Assembly: GCA_024276495.1 (NCBI GenBank)
Contig: JAJRXC010000078.1
Coordinates: 1-61,349 of the forward strand
DNA: 61,349 nt
Direction of reading: 5' to 3'
DNA from: Actinomycetes bacterium
GTDB lineage: Bacteria > Actinomycetota > Acidimicrobiia > Acidimicrobiales > Aldehydirespiratoraceae
Below, piece by piece: positions 7,654 through 16,935 of the stretch. The position numbers and the translations under genes were made by a program. Position 1 is the stretch's first letter. The number at the start of each line of letters is the position of its first letter. The notes under the pieces were generated by a model that saw only the letters and a list, made by a program, of their open reading frames with translations, was not told where the DNA came from and searched no databases.

Positions 7654-8445
7654 CTGACGAGCACCTATCTCGACCGGATTCTCGCCGGCCACCGAGCGGC
7701 GGCCGCCCGAGACGAGCGATCGACCACCGATCTTCTCGACGCCGCCCACGCGGCGCCACCGGCCCGCGGCTTTCGCGAGGCGCTCACCCGCACCCCGGGG
7801 ATGGCGGTGATCAGCGAGATCAAGCGTCGATCACCGTCGAAGGGGGATCTTCTCCCCGACCTCGACCCCGTGTCTCTTGCCCGCGACTACGCCGACGGCG
7901 GTGCGGCGGCGTTGTCCGTGCTCACCGACGAAGAGTGGTTCGGTGGTTCGGTTGCCGACCTGACCGCGGCCCGTGGCGCCGTCGAGCTCCCGGTCCTGCG
8001 CAAGGACTTCACGGTGCACCGACACGACGTGCTCGATGCCCGGACCATGGGGGCCGATTGTGTGCTGCTCATCGCGGCCGCGCTCGACGACCGGGAGCTC
8101 CGGGATCTCCATGCGCTGGCCACCGAGCTCGCGATGGACGCCCTCGTCGAGGTCCACGACGAAGCCGAGCTCGACCGGGCCCTCGCGATCGACGCGGGCC
8201 TCATCGGGGTGAACCAGCGTGACCTGGTCACTTTCGAGGTCGACACCGCCCGAGCCGTGCGAATGGCGGCGCGGATGCCGTCGGGGGTTGTGCGGGTGGC
8301 GGAGTCCGGGGTCCGCGACGCCGACGACGTCGCCAACCTCGGTGCCGCGGGGTATCACGCCGTCCTGGTCGGCGAGACACTGGTGACCCACGGCGACCCG
8401 GCGGCCGGTGTGCGCGAGCTACGGGCGGGGTTCCCCCGGAAATGA
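7654..8445 (+). CDS. trpC: Indole-3-glycerol phosphate synthase, CTG start
   Basis: Cyclises CdRP to indole-3-glycerol phosphate, in the cytosol. The TIM barrel shows AVISEIKRRSPSKGD, LPVLRKDFTVH, LIGVNQRDL and VAESGVRDADD. Homology to TrpC begins before the first ATG (7801): STYLDRILAGHRAA is the usual N-terminus, reading LTSTYLDRILAG. The only usable codon ahead of it is CTG 7654, preceded by AAAGG at 7641-7645 with an 8-nt gap. This gives 263 residues, the family norm; starting at 7801 would remove the first helix and part of the barrel. The CTG start is an inference from homology and ribosome-site spacing. Confidence 0.9.
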   Translation: MTSTYLDRILAGHRAAAARDERSTTDLLDAAHAAPPARGFREALTRTPGMAVISEIKRRSPSKGDLLPDLDPVSLARDYADGGAAALSVLTDEEWFGGSVADLTAARGAVELPVLRKDFTVHRHDVLDARTMGADCVLLIAAALDDRELRDLHALATELAMDALVEVHDEAELDRALAIDAGLIGVNQRDLVTFEVDTARAVRMAARMPSGVVRVAESGVRDADDVANLGAAGYHAVLVGETLVTHGDPAAGVRELRAGFPRK

Positions 8446-8471
8446 CTCGTCGTCAGGGTGGGATCGCCGGG

Positions 8472-8477
8472 TAGCGT
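8472..8477 (+). promoter_or_regulatory. -10 hexamer of trpF promoter
   Basis: TAGCGT, 7 nt before GTG 8485. This suggests an internal leaderless promoter for trpFBA after trpC. Confidence 0.6.
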
Positions 8478-8484
8478 CGACCGC

Positions 8485-9165
8485 GTGTTCGTGAAGATCT
8501 GTGGCATCACCACCGAGGACGACGCGTTGCTGGCGGTGGCCCTCGGGGCCGACGCGCTCGGTTTCGTCTTCGCGCCGTCGGCGCGACAGGTCGCGGTCGA
8601 CCGGGCCCGTGACATCGCCCGCCGGCTCCCGGCCGAGGTGTTGACCGTCGGTGTGTTCCGAGACGAGTTGCCCGACCGCGTGGTCGGAATCGTGCAGCGG
8701 GCGGGTCTGGGAGCTGCGCAACTCCACGGCTACGAGTCGGCCGAGCAATGCCGCGAGGTCCGCGCTCGGGTGCCGCTCGTGATCAAGGCCTTCCCGGCCG
8801 GACATCCGGGACTGTCCGACATCTCGGCGTATGGCGCCGACGCCGTCCTCATCGACGGAGAGCGACCCGGAAGTGGCGAGGTCTTCGACTGGCGACTGGC
8901 CGAGGACGCGCCCCGGGCCGGCCATCGGGTCCTGCTGGCCGGCGGGCTCGACGCCGACAACGTGCGCGACGCCATCCGCCGCGTTCGCCCATGGGGAGTC
9001 GATGTCTCCAGCGGGGTCGAACGCGAACCGGGTCGCAAGGACCCAGTGAAGCTGCGCGAGTTCATCGACGCCGCTCGTTTCGGGGGCGCCGAGATCCGCC
9101 CCGATGGCGTCGACGACGGCGACGGTCGACTCGGTGGGCTCTACGACTGGCAGGAGGACCACTGA
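8485..9165 (+). CDS. trpF: Phosphoribosylanthranilate isomerase
   Basis: Amadori isomerisation of phosphoribosylanthranilate to CdRP. The 226-residue barrel has the N-terminal catalytic cysteine in [35 protein letters not shown] and GVDVSSGVE. The GTG start is set by the -10 box 7 nt upstream. A dedicated TrpF is notable because mycobacteria and streptomycetes lack one and use the dual HisA/TrpF enzyme PriA. trpB follows after a short gap. Confidence 0.93.
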   Translation: MFVKICGITTEDDALLAVALGADALGFVFAPSARQVAVDRARDIARRLPAEVLTVGVFRDELPDRVVGIVQRAGLGAAQLHGYESAEQCREVRARVPLVIKAFPAGHPGLSDISAYGADAVLIDGERPGSGEVFDWRLAEDAPRAGHRVLLAGGLDADNVRDAIRRVRPWGVDVSSGVEREPGRKDPVKLREFIDAARFGGAEIRPDGVDDGDGRLGGLYDWQEDH

Positions 9166-9208
9166 TGGTCGCGCGCCTCGTCCCGACGTTCCCGACCGGG
9201 TGCGTGTG

Positions 9209-10363
9209 ATGACGATGAACGACCCGACTCCCGAGGGGAGGTTCGGCGACTTCGGCGGCATGTTCGTGCCGGAAACCCTGGTGCCGGCCTGCCAGGAGCT
9301 CGACGTGGCGTTCCGCGAGGCCTGGGCCGATCCCGGGTTCCGCGCGGAGCTCGATCGACTGCTCACCGACTACGCCGGGCGGCCCTCGCCCCTCACCGAG
9401 TGCGTCAACTTGAGCGAGGAACTGGGCTGCCGGGTGCTGCTGAAGCGAGAGGACCTCAACCACACGGGCAGTCACAAGATCAACAACGTGCTCGGCCAGG
9501 CCCTGCTGGCGAAACGAATGGGCAAGACGAGCCTGGTCGGGGAGACCGGCGCCGGGCAGCACGGCGTCGCCACCGCGACCGCCGCGGCGCTCTTCGGCAT
9601 GGACTGCGTCGTCTACATGGGTTCGGTCGACATGTTGCGTCAGGAGCTCAACGTCTTTCGCATGACGCTTCTGGGAACGGAGGTCCGAGCGGCCGAGTCC
9701 GGTTCTCGCACGCTCAAGGACGCCGTCAACGAGGCGATGCGTCACTGGGTTTCGGTGGTGGAGAAGACCCACTACTGCCTCGGGTCGGTGATGGGCCCGC
9801 ACCCGTACCCGTGGATGGTGCGCGAGTTTCACCGGGTCATCGGCGACGAGGCCCGTGAGCAGTGCCGCAAGCTGGTCGGCGGTCTCCCCGACGTCGTCGT
9901 CGCGTGTGTCGGGGGAGGCTCGAACGCGGCGGGGATCTTCTCCGGGTTCGCCGACGCCGATGTGCAACTCGTCGGTGTCGAACCCGCCGGTGGCGCCGCG
10001 GTGGGTCGCGCCGTCCCCGGGATCGTGCACGGTTCCCGCTCCTACCTGATGCAGGACGAGTGGGGGCAGGTCCTCGAAGCGGAATCGATCTCGGCCGGGC
10101 TCGACTATCCCGGCGTCGGCCCCGAGCACGCCCACCTGGCCGCCAGTGGTCGAGCCCGCTACGTGCCGGTGACCGACGCCGAGGTCATCGATGCCTTCCA
10201 GCTTCTTTCCCGAACCGAGGGGATCATCCCGGCGCTCGAGTCGGCGCACGGGCTGGCCTGGATCAGCCGCGAGCGGGCCGAGCTCGCGGGACGAACGGTG
10301 TTGTTGAACCTCAGTGGTCGCGGCGACAAGGACGTCGCCCAGATGATGGACATCCTCAGATGA
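9209..10363 (+). CDS. trpB: Tryptophan synthase beta chain
   Basis: PLP enzyme joining indole with serine. It has 384 residues. PLP-lysine segment [30 protein letters not shown], phosphate loop VGGGSNAAG and C-terminal LSGRGDKDV are all present. The N-terminal [15 protein letters not shown] is typical of TrpB1. ATG 9209 is preferred; GTG 9206, GTG 9200 and ATG 9215 are equally in frame and only shift the first few residues. The stop overlaps trpA by ATGA, typical of the alpha-beta pair. Confidence 0.96.
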   Translation: MTMNDPTPEGRFGDFGGMFVPETLVPACQELDVAFREAWADPGFRAELDRLLTDYAGRPSPLTECVNLSEELGCRVLLKREDLNHTGSHKINNVLGQALLAKRMGKTSLVGETGAGQHGVATATAAALFGMDCVVYMGSVDMLRQELNVFRMTLLGTEVRAAESGSRTLKDAVNEAMRHWVSVVEKTHYCLGSVMGPHPYPWMVREFHRVIGDEAREQCRKLVGGLPDVVVACVGGGSNAAGIFSGFADADVQLVGVEPAGGAAVGRAVPGIVHGSRSYLMQDEWGQVLEAESISAGLDYPGVGPEHAHLAASGRARYVPVTDAEVIDAFQLLSRTEGIIPALESAHGLAWISRERAELAGRTVLLNLSGRGDKDVAQMMDILR

Positions 10364-11139
10364 CGGCAGCGTTGGAACGCGCCCTTCGGGATCGCCGCCA
10401 GACCGGAGAGAAGTGCCTCGTCCCGTATCTCACGGGTGGGCTCGGCGACGACTGGCTCGAGACGATGCAGGCGGTGGCGGCGGCCGGCGCCGACGCGATC
10501 GAGATCGGGGTTCCCTTCTCCGATCCGGTCATGGACGGACCGACGATTCAGCTCGCCAACGACAAGGCGCTGGCCGGCGGCGCGACGCCCCATTCGATTC
10601 TCGACCGTGTCCGCCACTCCGACATCGGGGTCCCGACCGCCGTCATGACCTACGGCAACATCGCCTACCGGATGGGATGGGATCGCTTCGCCCGGTCCCT
10701 TGCCGCCGCGGGGATCAGCGGGTGCATCCTGCCCGACATCCCGCTCGAGGAGATCGAACCCTGGGCGCTCGCCGCCGACGACGCCGGGGTGGAGACGGTC
10801 ATGCTCGCCGCCCCGACCGCGCCCGACGAGCGGCTCCCGAGGGTCTGTGCCCGTTCGAGAGGGTTCGTCTACGCCGTCGGCCTGCTCGGCATCACCGGTG
10901 TGCGGACCGAACTGGCCCACAGCGCCAAGGTCATCGCCGGTCGCCTCAAGGAGATCACCGACCTGCCCGTTCTCGTCGGGGTCGGAGTGGGGACGCCCGC
11001 CCAAGCCGTCGAGGTCTGCGAGGTGGCCGACGGCGTGGTCATCGGCTCGGCGGTCGTGCAACGGATGCTCGACGGTGGGGGCCCGGAGGGAGTCGCCGAA
11101 CTCGTCGCGGAGTTCCGCGGCGCGCTCGATCGTGGTTGA
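10360..11139 (+). CDS. trpA: Tryptophan synthase alpha chain
   Basis: Cleaves indole-3-glycerol phosphate and channels indole to TrpB. It has 259 residues. PYLTGGLGD, the catalytic glutamate in [25 protein letters not shown] and [10 protein letters not shown] are intact. It is coupled to trpB through a 4-nt overlap. A small membrane-protein frame begins 8 nt before its stop. Confidence 0.95.
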   Translation: MTAALERALRDRRQTGEKCLVPYLTGGLGDDWLETMQAVAAAGADAIEIGVPFSDPVMDGPTIQLANDKALAGGATPHSILDRVRHSDIGVPTAVMTYGNIAYRMGWDRFARSLAAAGISGCILPDIPLEEIEPWALAADDAGVETVMLAAPTAPDERLPRVCARSRGFVYAVGLLGITGVRTELAHSAKVIAGRLKEITDLPVLVGVGVGTPAQAVEVCEVADGVVIGSAVVQRMLDGGGPEGVAELVAEFRGALDRG

Positions 11140-11323
11140 GCTCCTCCTCGACTTCCTCCTACCCGAGACCGACCGGGGTGTGCTCATCCAATGGATCGTC
11201 ATGGGCCCGGTCTGGATCGTGGCCCTGGTCGTGAGCAGAAGCTGGCGTCGGGAGCATCGAGTCTTCGTTTTCGGGCTCGTGTTGGTCAACTTCGCCTGGT
11301 TCGCGGTACGAACCGCGCACTGA
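11132..11323 (+). CDS. Small membrane protein after trpA
   Basis: A 63-residue frame starting with GTG that overlaps the trpA stop by 8 nt. It has two predicted membrane helices (LIQWIVMGPVWIVALVVS and FVFGLVLVNFAWFAV) around a basic loop SRSWRREHR, so a hairpin topology is likely. In many actinobacteria lgt follows trpA; here this unnamed small protein holds the slot. Support is overlap spacing and membrane character only. Confidence 0.5.
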   Translation: MVELLLDFLLPETDRGVLIQWIVMGPVWIVALVVSRSWRREHRVFVFGLVLVNFAWFAVRTAH

Positions 11324-11381
11324 CGCCGGTCAACGGCAACGATTGGGGAATGACCCGACCCTCGGCCGAGGTTCCCGGCCC

Positions 11382-12737
11382 GTGAATCACGACCTGATCA
11401 TCGTCGGTGGTGGAGCTGGAGGGCTCGGCGCCGCCCGGGCCGCCCGCTGGTCCGGCGCCGACGTCGCGCTCGTCAACGACGGGCCCCTCGGTGGCGACTG
11501 CACCTTCACCGGGTGTGTGCCCTCGAAGACCCTCCTCGCCGCCGCCCGCGACCGCATGGGGTTCGAAGACGCCATGGCCCGGGTTTCGTCGACCGTCGAT
11601 CGCATCGCCGACTCGGAGAGCGCCGATGGGCTCCGAAAAGAGGGTGTGACGGTGATCGAGGGTCGGGCCCGCTTCGCCACCCACGATTCGATCGTCGTCG
11701 ACGAACGACGAATCACCGCGCCGAGAATCATCGTGGCGACGGGTGGGCGACCCCTCGTTCCCGCGATCCCGGGCCTCGACGACGTCGAGGTGACGACAAC
11801 CGATCAGATCTTCTCGTTGACGAGCAAACCCCGCTCGCTCGGGATCATCGGTGCCGGCGCCGTCGGCTGCGAGCTGGCCCAGGCCTTCGCCGGGCTCGGT
11901 GTCGCGGTGACCCTCTTCGAGGCTCTGCCCCGCGTGCTGTCCCGAGAGGAGCCCGAGGCGTCGGCGGTGATCGAAGCAGCCCTTTCCGCAGATGGGATCG
12001 ACGTGAGAGCCGGCGCCGGAATCGAACGGGTCGAGCACCGGGACGGCCAGATCGTCCTGATCGCCGCCGAAGGCGAAACGGTGGTCGAACGCCTCCTGAT
12101 CGCTGTCGGGAGACGCCCGAGCTCGGCCGACATGGGCCTCGAGGAGCTCGGTGTCGGGCTCGATTCGTCGGGCCACATCCAAACCGACGAGCGACTCCAG
12201 ACCGACGTCAGGGGCATCTACGCCGTCGGCGACGTCACCGGGAAGCTCCCGTTCACCCATGCCGCCGACGAGATGGGTCGCCTCGCCGCCGGCAACGCGC
12301 TCCGAAAGGGCGTGCGAGGGAAGTTCCGGACCTCGTGGATCCCCTGGGCCACCTTCACGAGCCCCGAGGTGGCCCGGATCGGGATGACCGAGGCCGAGGC
12401 GGCAGCCTGTGGCGGTCGGGTCGCCGAGCTGCCGATGAGCGAGATGGACAGGGCGATCACCGACGGCCGCACCGACGGCTTCGTGAAGCTGATCGCCGGG
12501 CCCAAGCCGATCACCCGGAATCTCTTCGGAGGTCGGATGCTGGGGGCGACGATCGTCGCTCCACGGGCCGGCGAGATGATCCACGAGATCGCGTTGGCCA
12601 TGCGCACCGACGCGTTCACCGGCCGGCTCGCCCAGACGGTTCACGCCTATCCGACCTGGTCGTACGCGATCCAAAAGGCGGCCGGTCAGTTCTTCGGTGA
12701 GGTGGAGGGCCGCGACGCCCGGCCGGCTCGGCCGTGA
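11382..12737 (+). CDS. Class I pyridine nucleotide-disulfide oxidoreductase (1)
   Basis: FAD/NAD(P)H flavoenzyme of 451 residues, related to mercuric reductase and dihydrolipoamide dehydrogenase. FAD loop IIVGGGAGGLGAA, redox disulfide GGDCTFTGCVPSK, second dinucleotide loop GIIGAGAVGCELAQ, FAD-binding IYAVGDVTG and C-terminal active-site segment VHAYPTWSYAIQK are present. GTG 11382 is chosen since only residues after it match the family; TTG 11343 would add 13. It has no N-terminal HMA domain and no lipoamide partner nearby, so the substrate is unknown. A same-length paralogue follows. Confidence 0.87.
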   Translation: MNHDLIIVGGGAGGLGAARAARWSGADVALVNDGPLGGDCTFTGCVPSKTLLAAARDRMGFEDAMARVSSTVDRIADSESADGLRKEGVTVIEGRARFATHDSIVVDERRITAPRIIVATGGRPLVPAIPGLDDVEVTTTDQIFSLTSKPRSLGIIGAGAVGCELAQAFAGLGVAVTLFEALPRVLSREEPEASAVIEAALSADGIDVRAGAGIERVEHRDGQIVLIAAEGETVVERLLIAVGRRPSSADMGLEELGVGLDSSGHIQTDERLQTDVRGIYAVGDVTGKLPFTHAADEMGRLAAGNALRKGVRGKFRTSWIPWATFTSPEVARIGMTEAEAAACGGRVAELPMSEMDRAITDGRTDGFVKLIAGPKPITRNLFGGRMLGATIVAPRAGEMIHEIALAMRTDAFTGRLAQTVHAYPTWSYAIQKAAGQFFGEVEGRDARPARP

Positions 12738-12864
12738 GCCGCTGAACCCCTCCCTTCACGCTGTAGTGTCCGGTTCCGAACAGTCGCGGGACCGGGCGGG
12801 GCAGGAGCGTGTTTCCGCCGTGAGCGACCCACCGTGGGCTTCGCGGAGAAACAGAGGTTGCAGC

Positions 12865-14220
12865 ATGTCCGAGCAGGTCGACGTCGTGGTGATCGGGATG
12901 GGGGTCGCGGGGGAGAGCGTGGCCGGCCCGCTGGCGGAGGCGGGGCTACGGGTCGTCGGCGTCGAAGCGGGCCTGGTCGGCGGAGAGTGCCCCTACTGGG
13001 GTTGCATCCCGTCGAAGATGATGATCCGGGCCGCCAATGCCATCGCCGAGGCCCGCCGGATCGACGGTCTCGCCGGCACCGCGACGGTCGAGGCCGATTG
13101 GGCGCCGGTGGCGGCCCGCATCCGAGAACAAGCCACCGACGATTGGAACGACCAGGTGGCCGTCGATCGCTTCGAGGGCAAGGGAGGGATCTTCGTTCGC
13201 GGCAGGGCCCGACTCGAAGGAGCCGGGCGGGTCGTGGTCGACGATCGTGTCTTCGACGTCTCCCGAGCGGTCGTGGTCGCGACCGGCACCTCGCCTGCAG
13301 TTCCCCCCATCGAGGGTCTCGCCGCGGTCGAGTTCTGGACAAACCACGAGGTGGTAGAGGCCAAGGAGCTGCCGGACTCGATCGTGGTCCTCGGCGCCGG
13401 CGCCATCGGGGCCGAGCTCTCTCAGGTCATGGCCCGCTTCGGCACGGCCGTGACCATCGTCGAAGCGTTGGATCGCCTCCTGCCACTCGAGGAGCCCGAA
13501 GTGGGCGCGGCGTTGGCCGAGACGTTCGCCGAGGAGGGGATCACGGTGCACACGGGAGTGATGGCGTCGGCTGTGCGGCGAACCGATGACGGCGTGGCGG
13601 TCGAGCTGGCCGACGGCAATGTGCTCGGGGCCGAACGGATTCTCGTGGCGACGGGGCGTCGAACGAACATCGCCGGGTTGGGGCTCGACACCATCGGCAT
13701 CGACGACGACGTGCGGTTCATCCCGACCGACGACCGAATGCGGGTGACCGACGGAGTGTGGGCGGTGGGTGACATCACCGGCAAGGGGCTGTTCACCCAT
13801 GTCGGCATCCACCAGGGCGGCATCGCCCGGGACGACATCCTCGATCCCCACGGCCCCGCGCCGGTCGAGGCGGTCGTGCCGCGGGTGACCTTCACCGATC
13901 CCGAGGTCGGGTCGGTCGGCCTGTCGGAGGCCGCCGCGAGAGAGGCCGGTCTCGACGTCGCGACCGCGATCGTCCAGGTGCCCGGAACGGCCCGAGGCTG
14001 GCTGCACTCCCGCGGCAACGAGGGCCTCATAAAGCTCGTCGCCGACAAGGATCGCGGCGTGCTCGTCGGGGCGACGTCGATGGGGCCCCACGGTGGAGAG
14101 GTTCTCGGCCTGCTGTCGCTCGCCGTCCACGAGGCGACACCGATCCGACGGCTGCAGTCGATGATCTATGCCTACCCGACGTTCCACAAGGGCATCGAGG
14201 ACGCCGTCAACCAGCTGTAG
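12865..14220 (+). CDS. Class I pyridine nucleotide-disulfide oxidoreductase (2)
   Basis: A second 451-residue flavoenzyme. It has VVVIGMGVAGESVA, redox disulfide GGECPYWGCIPSK, VVLGAGAIGAELSQ, VWAVGDITGKG and C-terminal IYAYPTFHKGIED. An AGAGG element lies 8 nt before the ATG. The proline-tyrosine-tryptophan inside the disulfide loop differs from the sister gene, so substrates probably differ. The pair probably arose by tandem duplication. The 127 nt between them holds no other gene that I see. Confidence 0.87.
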   Translation: MSEQVDVVVIGMGVAGESVAGPLAEAGLRVVGVEAGLVGGECPYWGCIPSKMMIRAANAIAEARRIDGLAGTATVEADWAPVAARIREQATDDWNDQVAVDRFEGKGGIFVRGRARLEGAGRVVVDDRVFDVSRAVVVATGTSPAVPPIEGLAAVEFWTNHEVVEAKELPDSIVVLGAGAIGAELSQVMARFGTAVTIVEALDRLLPLEEPEVGAALAETFAEEGITVHTGVMASAVRRTDDGVAVELADGNVLGAERILVATGRRTNIAGLGLDTIGIDDDVRFIPTDDRMRVTDGVWAVGDITGKGLFTHVGIHQGGIARDDILDPHGPAPVEAVVPRVTFTDPEVGSVGLSEAAAREAGLDVATAIVQVPGTARGWLHSRGNEGLIKLVADKDRGVLVGATSMGPHGGEVLGLLSLAVHEATPIRRLQSMIYAYPTFHKGIEDAVNQL

Positions 14221-14227
14221 TGGCGCC

Positions 14228-14476
14228 TCAGCCGGGAAGGGCCAGATGGCTGTTGGCCGACAGCGTGATCACGGTCTGGAGCCAGACGAGGTCGTAGGTC
14301 GTCGCGGTTAAGCTGTCGCGGTCGACGACGTCGTGGATGACGAGCTCGCCGGACTCCAGCTTCTCGACTCGGTCGACCTCGATCCAGCCGTCCTTCTCAG
14401 GGCCGCGTTTGTTCACGACATCGCCGGCTTCGATGTCGATGGCGCGAATCTGGACGATCTCGACCTTGCGGCGCAT
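14228..14476 (-). CDS. Small conserved-looking protein of unknown function
   Basis: An 82-residue protein. The ATG at 14476 follows a strong GGAGGG element 7 nt upstream, which decides against the longer frame to 14662. The sequence is mostly beta ([42 protein letters not shown]), like a small barrel. I recognise no family. It converges with the second oxidoreductase at 7 nt. Confidence 0.65.
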   Translation of the reverse strand: MRRKVEIVQIRAIDIEAGDVVNKRGPEKDGWIEVDRVEKLESGELVIHDVVDRDSLTATTYDLVWLQTVITLSANSHLALPG

Positions 14477-14571
14477 TTCGGAACCCTCCGGCACACGGTG
14501 GTGTACGTGTTGCCCATCGGCCGACAACGGGTCGACATGTAGCGAACTGGCCGACTCGGGACCTCGCGTCG

Positions 14572-14577
14572 TACGGT
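14572..14577 (+). promoter_or_regulatory. -10 hexamer of crotonase gene
   Basis: TACGGT, 8 nt before ATG 14586. Confidence 0.55.
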
Positions 14578-14585
14578 CTCGCGTC

Positions 14586-15386
14586 ATGCCCGACCTGCTC
14601 GTTGAACGCCGCGGTCCGGTGATGGTCGTCACCATGAACCGGCCCGAACGCAAGAACGCCATGACCCTTCAGATGTTCGGTCGTCTGCGCGACGCCTGGA
14701 GCGAGGCGTCAGACGACGACGAGGTGCGATGCGTCGTGTTGACCGGCGCCGGCGGCGACTTCTGCGCCGGGATGGACCTGCGCGGGCTCTCCGGCGACAA
14801 GGCCGAAGACGACGACTGGGACGTCGAGGGTGCGATGACGTCGGAAGGAGCGGCGTTCGTCTGGCACGGCCTGTTGAAGACACGGCGGCCGACCAAGCCC
14901 GTGATCGCGGCGGTCGAGGGCGTCGCGATCGCCGGTGGAACCGAGATCCTCCAGGGAACCGACATCCGGATCGCAGCGGAGTCGGCGACGTTCGGTGTGA
15001 GCGAGGTGAAGTGGTCGCTGTACCCGATGGGCGGGTCGGCGGTCCGCCTGGCCCGTCAGGTCGGCTACGCGGAGGCCGCTGACATCTTGCTCACCGGCAA
15101 GCACATCTCGGCTGCCGAAGCGAAATCGATCGGCCTGGTGAGCCGGGTGGTGCCCGACGGCGCTGCCCTCGACCACGCGTTGGAGGTCGCGGAGATCGTC
15201 GCCGGCAACGGTCCGCTGGCGGTCGAGGCGGTGTTGCGCACGTTGCACGAGACCTCGGGGATGACCGAGGCCGAGGCGTTCGCCCACGAGGACACCTACA
15301 CCGGCGTCGTCATGGCCAGCGAGGACGCGAAGGAGGGTCCGAGGGCCTTCTCGGAGAAACGCAAACCGGAGTTCCACCGCCGCTGA
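14586..15386 (+). CDS. Enoyl-CoA hydratase/isomerase family protein (1)
   Basis: A 266-residue crotonase-fold enzyme acting on a CoA thioester. Oxyanion-hole segments are [18 protein letters not shown] and [13 protein letters not shown]; a candidate catalytic glutamate is in [10 protein letters not shown]. The C-terminal [14 protein letters not shown] is a common mycobacterial-type EchA ending. The start is set by the -10 box. SDR, thioesterase and a second crotonase lie within 3 kb, suggesting fatty-acid or sterol-type CoA catabolism. Confidence 0.88.
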   Translation: MPDLLVERRGPVMVVTMNRPERKNAMTLQMFGRLRDAWSEASDDDEVRCVVLTGAGGDFCAGMDLRGLSGDKAEDDDWDVEGAMTSEGAAFVWHGLLKTRRPTKPVIAAVEGVAIAGGTEILQGTDIRIAAESATFGVSEVKWSLYPMGGSAVRLARQVGYAEAADILLTGKHISAAEAKSIGLVSRVVPDGAALDHALEVAEIVAGNGPLAVEAVLRTLHETSGMTEAEAFAHEDTYTGVVMASEDAKEGPRAFSEKRKPEFHRR

Positions 15387-15400
15387 CTCACCGGGGGTGG

Positions 15401-16153
15401 TCAGGAGGCGGTCAGGCCTCCGTCGGCGCTGATGATGCTGCCGTGGATGTTGGCGGCCTCTTCGGAGGCCATGAAGGCGAAGAGACCGGCGATCTGCTCC
15501 GGCGAGCTGGCTTTGCGGAACCCCATGTAGGGCTGCATCAGGTCGAAGTCGACATCGGGCTGGATCTCGAAGTTGTGCACGAGTGGGGTGTCGATGCCGC
15601 CGGGCGCGATCGCGTTGATGCGGATCGGCTGCTTGACGAACTCCATCGCCAGTGCCCTGGTCATGTTCACGACCGCTCCCTTGGTCGCGCAATAGGGCAC
15701 CGTGTAGGCCTGTCCCATCAGACCGGCGTTGCTCGCGATGTTGATGATGGAGCCCTCCGCCTCGAGCACGTGGGGCAGCGCCGCCTGGGTGAGGAAGAAC
15801 ATGCCCTTCACGTTGATGTCGAACATCTGGTCCCAGCCCTCCTCGGTCACCTGGTGAACGTGGCGTTGGCTGGCGATGCCGGCGATGTTGCCGACGATGT
15901 CGACACCACCGAACTCGGCCACACATTCGGCGACTGCGGCGTGGCACTCGGCAACCGAACGCACATCGGTGTCTCGTGTCGCCATGACACCGCCGCCGGC
16001 TTCGACCGCCGCCCTCGTCTCGGCCATCCCCTCGACATTGACGTCGAGGCCGTAGACCCGAGCGCCCTCGGCGGCCAGGCGGTGCGCGGTCGCCCGGCCG
16101 ACACCGGAGGCGACGCCGGTCAGGAGTGCGGTCTTGTCATCGAATCGTTTCAC
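15401..16153 (-). CDS. Short-chain dehydrogenase/reductase
   Basis: NAD(P)-dependent oxidoreductase of 250 residues. The cofactor loop TGVASGVGRA, NIAGIAS, catalytic serine in IINIASNAG and YxxxK in YCATKG are all present. The GTG at 16153 has TACGAT 7 nt upstream; the open frame to 16303 would run through the divergent promoter. It is divergent from the thioesterase gene with 58 nt between start codons, so the two may share control. Confidence 0.9.
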   Translation of the reverse strand: MKRFDDKTALLTGVASGVGRATAHRLAAEGARVYGLDVNVEGMAETRAAVEAGGGVMATRDTDVRSVAECHAAVAECVAEFGGVDIVGNIAGIASQRHVHQVTEEGWDQMFDINVKGMFFLTQAALPHVLEAEGSIINIASNAGLMGQAYTVPYCATKGAVVNMTRALAMEFVKQPIRINAIAPGGIDTPLVHNFEIQPDVDFDLMQPYMGFRKASSPEQIAGLFAFMASEEAANIHGSIISADGGLTAS

Positions 16154-16160
16154 GGCGCGG

Positions 16161-16166
16161 ATCGTA
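16161..16166 (-). promoter_or_regulatory. -10 hexamer of SDR gene
   Basis: TACGAT on the minus strand, 7 nt before the SDR GTG (16153). Confidence 0.55.
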
Positions 16167-16199
16167 CCGGCGGGTTGTACGGCGCGACCAACCACCGAA

Positions 16200-16205
16200 T
16201 ACCGT
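16200..16205 (+). promoter_or_regulatory. -10 hexamer of thioesterase gene
   Basis: TACCGT, 6 nt before ATG 16212. It lies back-to-back with the SDR -10 box (33 nt apart), so the two -35 regions must overlap. Confidence 0.55.
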
Positions 16206-16211
16206 CGCCGG

Positions 16212-16910
16212 ATGTCGACGCCCGCCGAAGACCTCAACACCGCCCTGCGCGACCTGATCGAGGTCGTCCGAACGGCCGAGCTCGACGGGCTCGGACTCGA
16301 CACCGAGATCGCATCGATCAGCGCCGTCGCCGACGCCTTGCGGCCGCGCCGTCACGACGGAACGCGGATGCAGTCCGCGCTGCACTTCGAGACCTATCTC
16401 GACGACGTGGCCGCTCGGGTCGAGGCCGCGGACTCGACCGGCGTCGAGGACTACGCCCGGGACGGACACAAGGATCCGGACGAGTTCTTTCCGTACAGCC
16501 CGGTGGTCGGCCGACTCAACCCGATCGCCCCGCCGGTGCGAATGTGGAGGGTCGAGGGCACGCCGGGCACCGAGATCCACGGGGAGGCCGTGTTCGGCGC
16601 GGCCTACAACGGCCCCCCGGATTCCGTGCACGGCGGGGTGATCGCCGAAACGATCGATGAGCTCTTGGGCTCGGTGTGTGTCGTCAACGGGCTCGGTGGG
16701 TTCACGGGCACGTTGACGATCGTCTACCGCAACACGACGCCACTCGATGCGCCGATCACCCTGCGGGGGTGGCACGAGCGGACCGAGGGCCGCAAGATCT
16801 TCGCCAAGGGCACCCTGCACCACGGGGAAACATTGTGCGCCGAGGCCGAGGGCGTGTTCATCCAGAGCCCCAAGCTGCCGGGTGGGGGCGTGCCGCGGAC
16901 GGCGTTTTGA
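16212..16910 (+). CDS. PaaI-family hotdog thioesterase
   Basis: A 232-residue protein. The C-terminal half is a hotdog domain (GAAYNGPPDSVHGGVIAETIDELLG, TGTLTIVYRNTTPL); the conserved HGG before the helix is typical of PaaI/acyl-CoA thioesterases. The N-terminal 100 residues are helical and not recognised. Its likely role is hydrolysis of an acyl-CoA, consistent with neighbouring crotonase and SDR genes. Confidence 0.8.
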   Translation: MSTPAEDLNTALRDLIEVVRTAELDGLGLDTEIASISAVADALRPRRHDGTRMQSALHFETYLDDVAARVEAADSTGVEDYARDGHKDPDEFFPYSPVVGRLNPIAPPVRMWRVEGTPGTEIHGEAVFGAAYNGPPDSVHGGVIAETIDELLGSVCVVNGLGGFTGTLTIVYRNTTPLDAPITLRGWHERTEGRKIFAKGTLHHGETLCAEAEGVFIQSPKLPGGGVPRTAF

Positions 16911-16935
16911 GCTCCCTGCGGCCGCCGGTCGGCGC

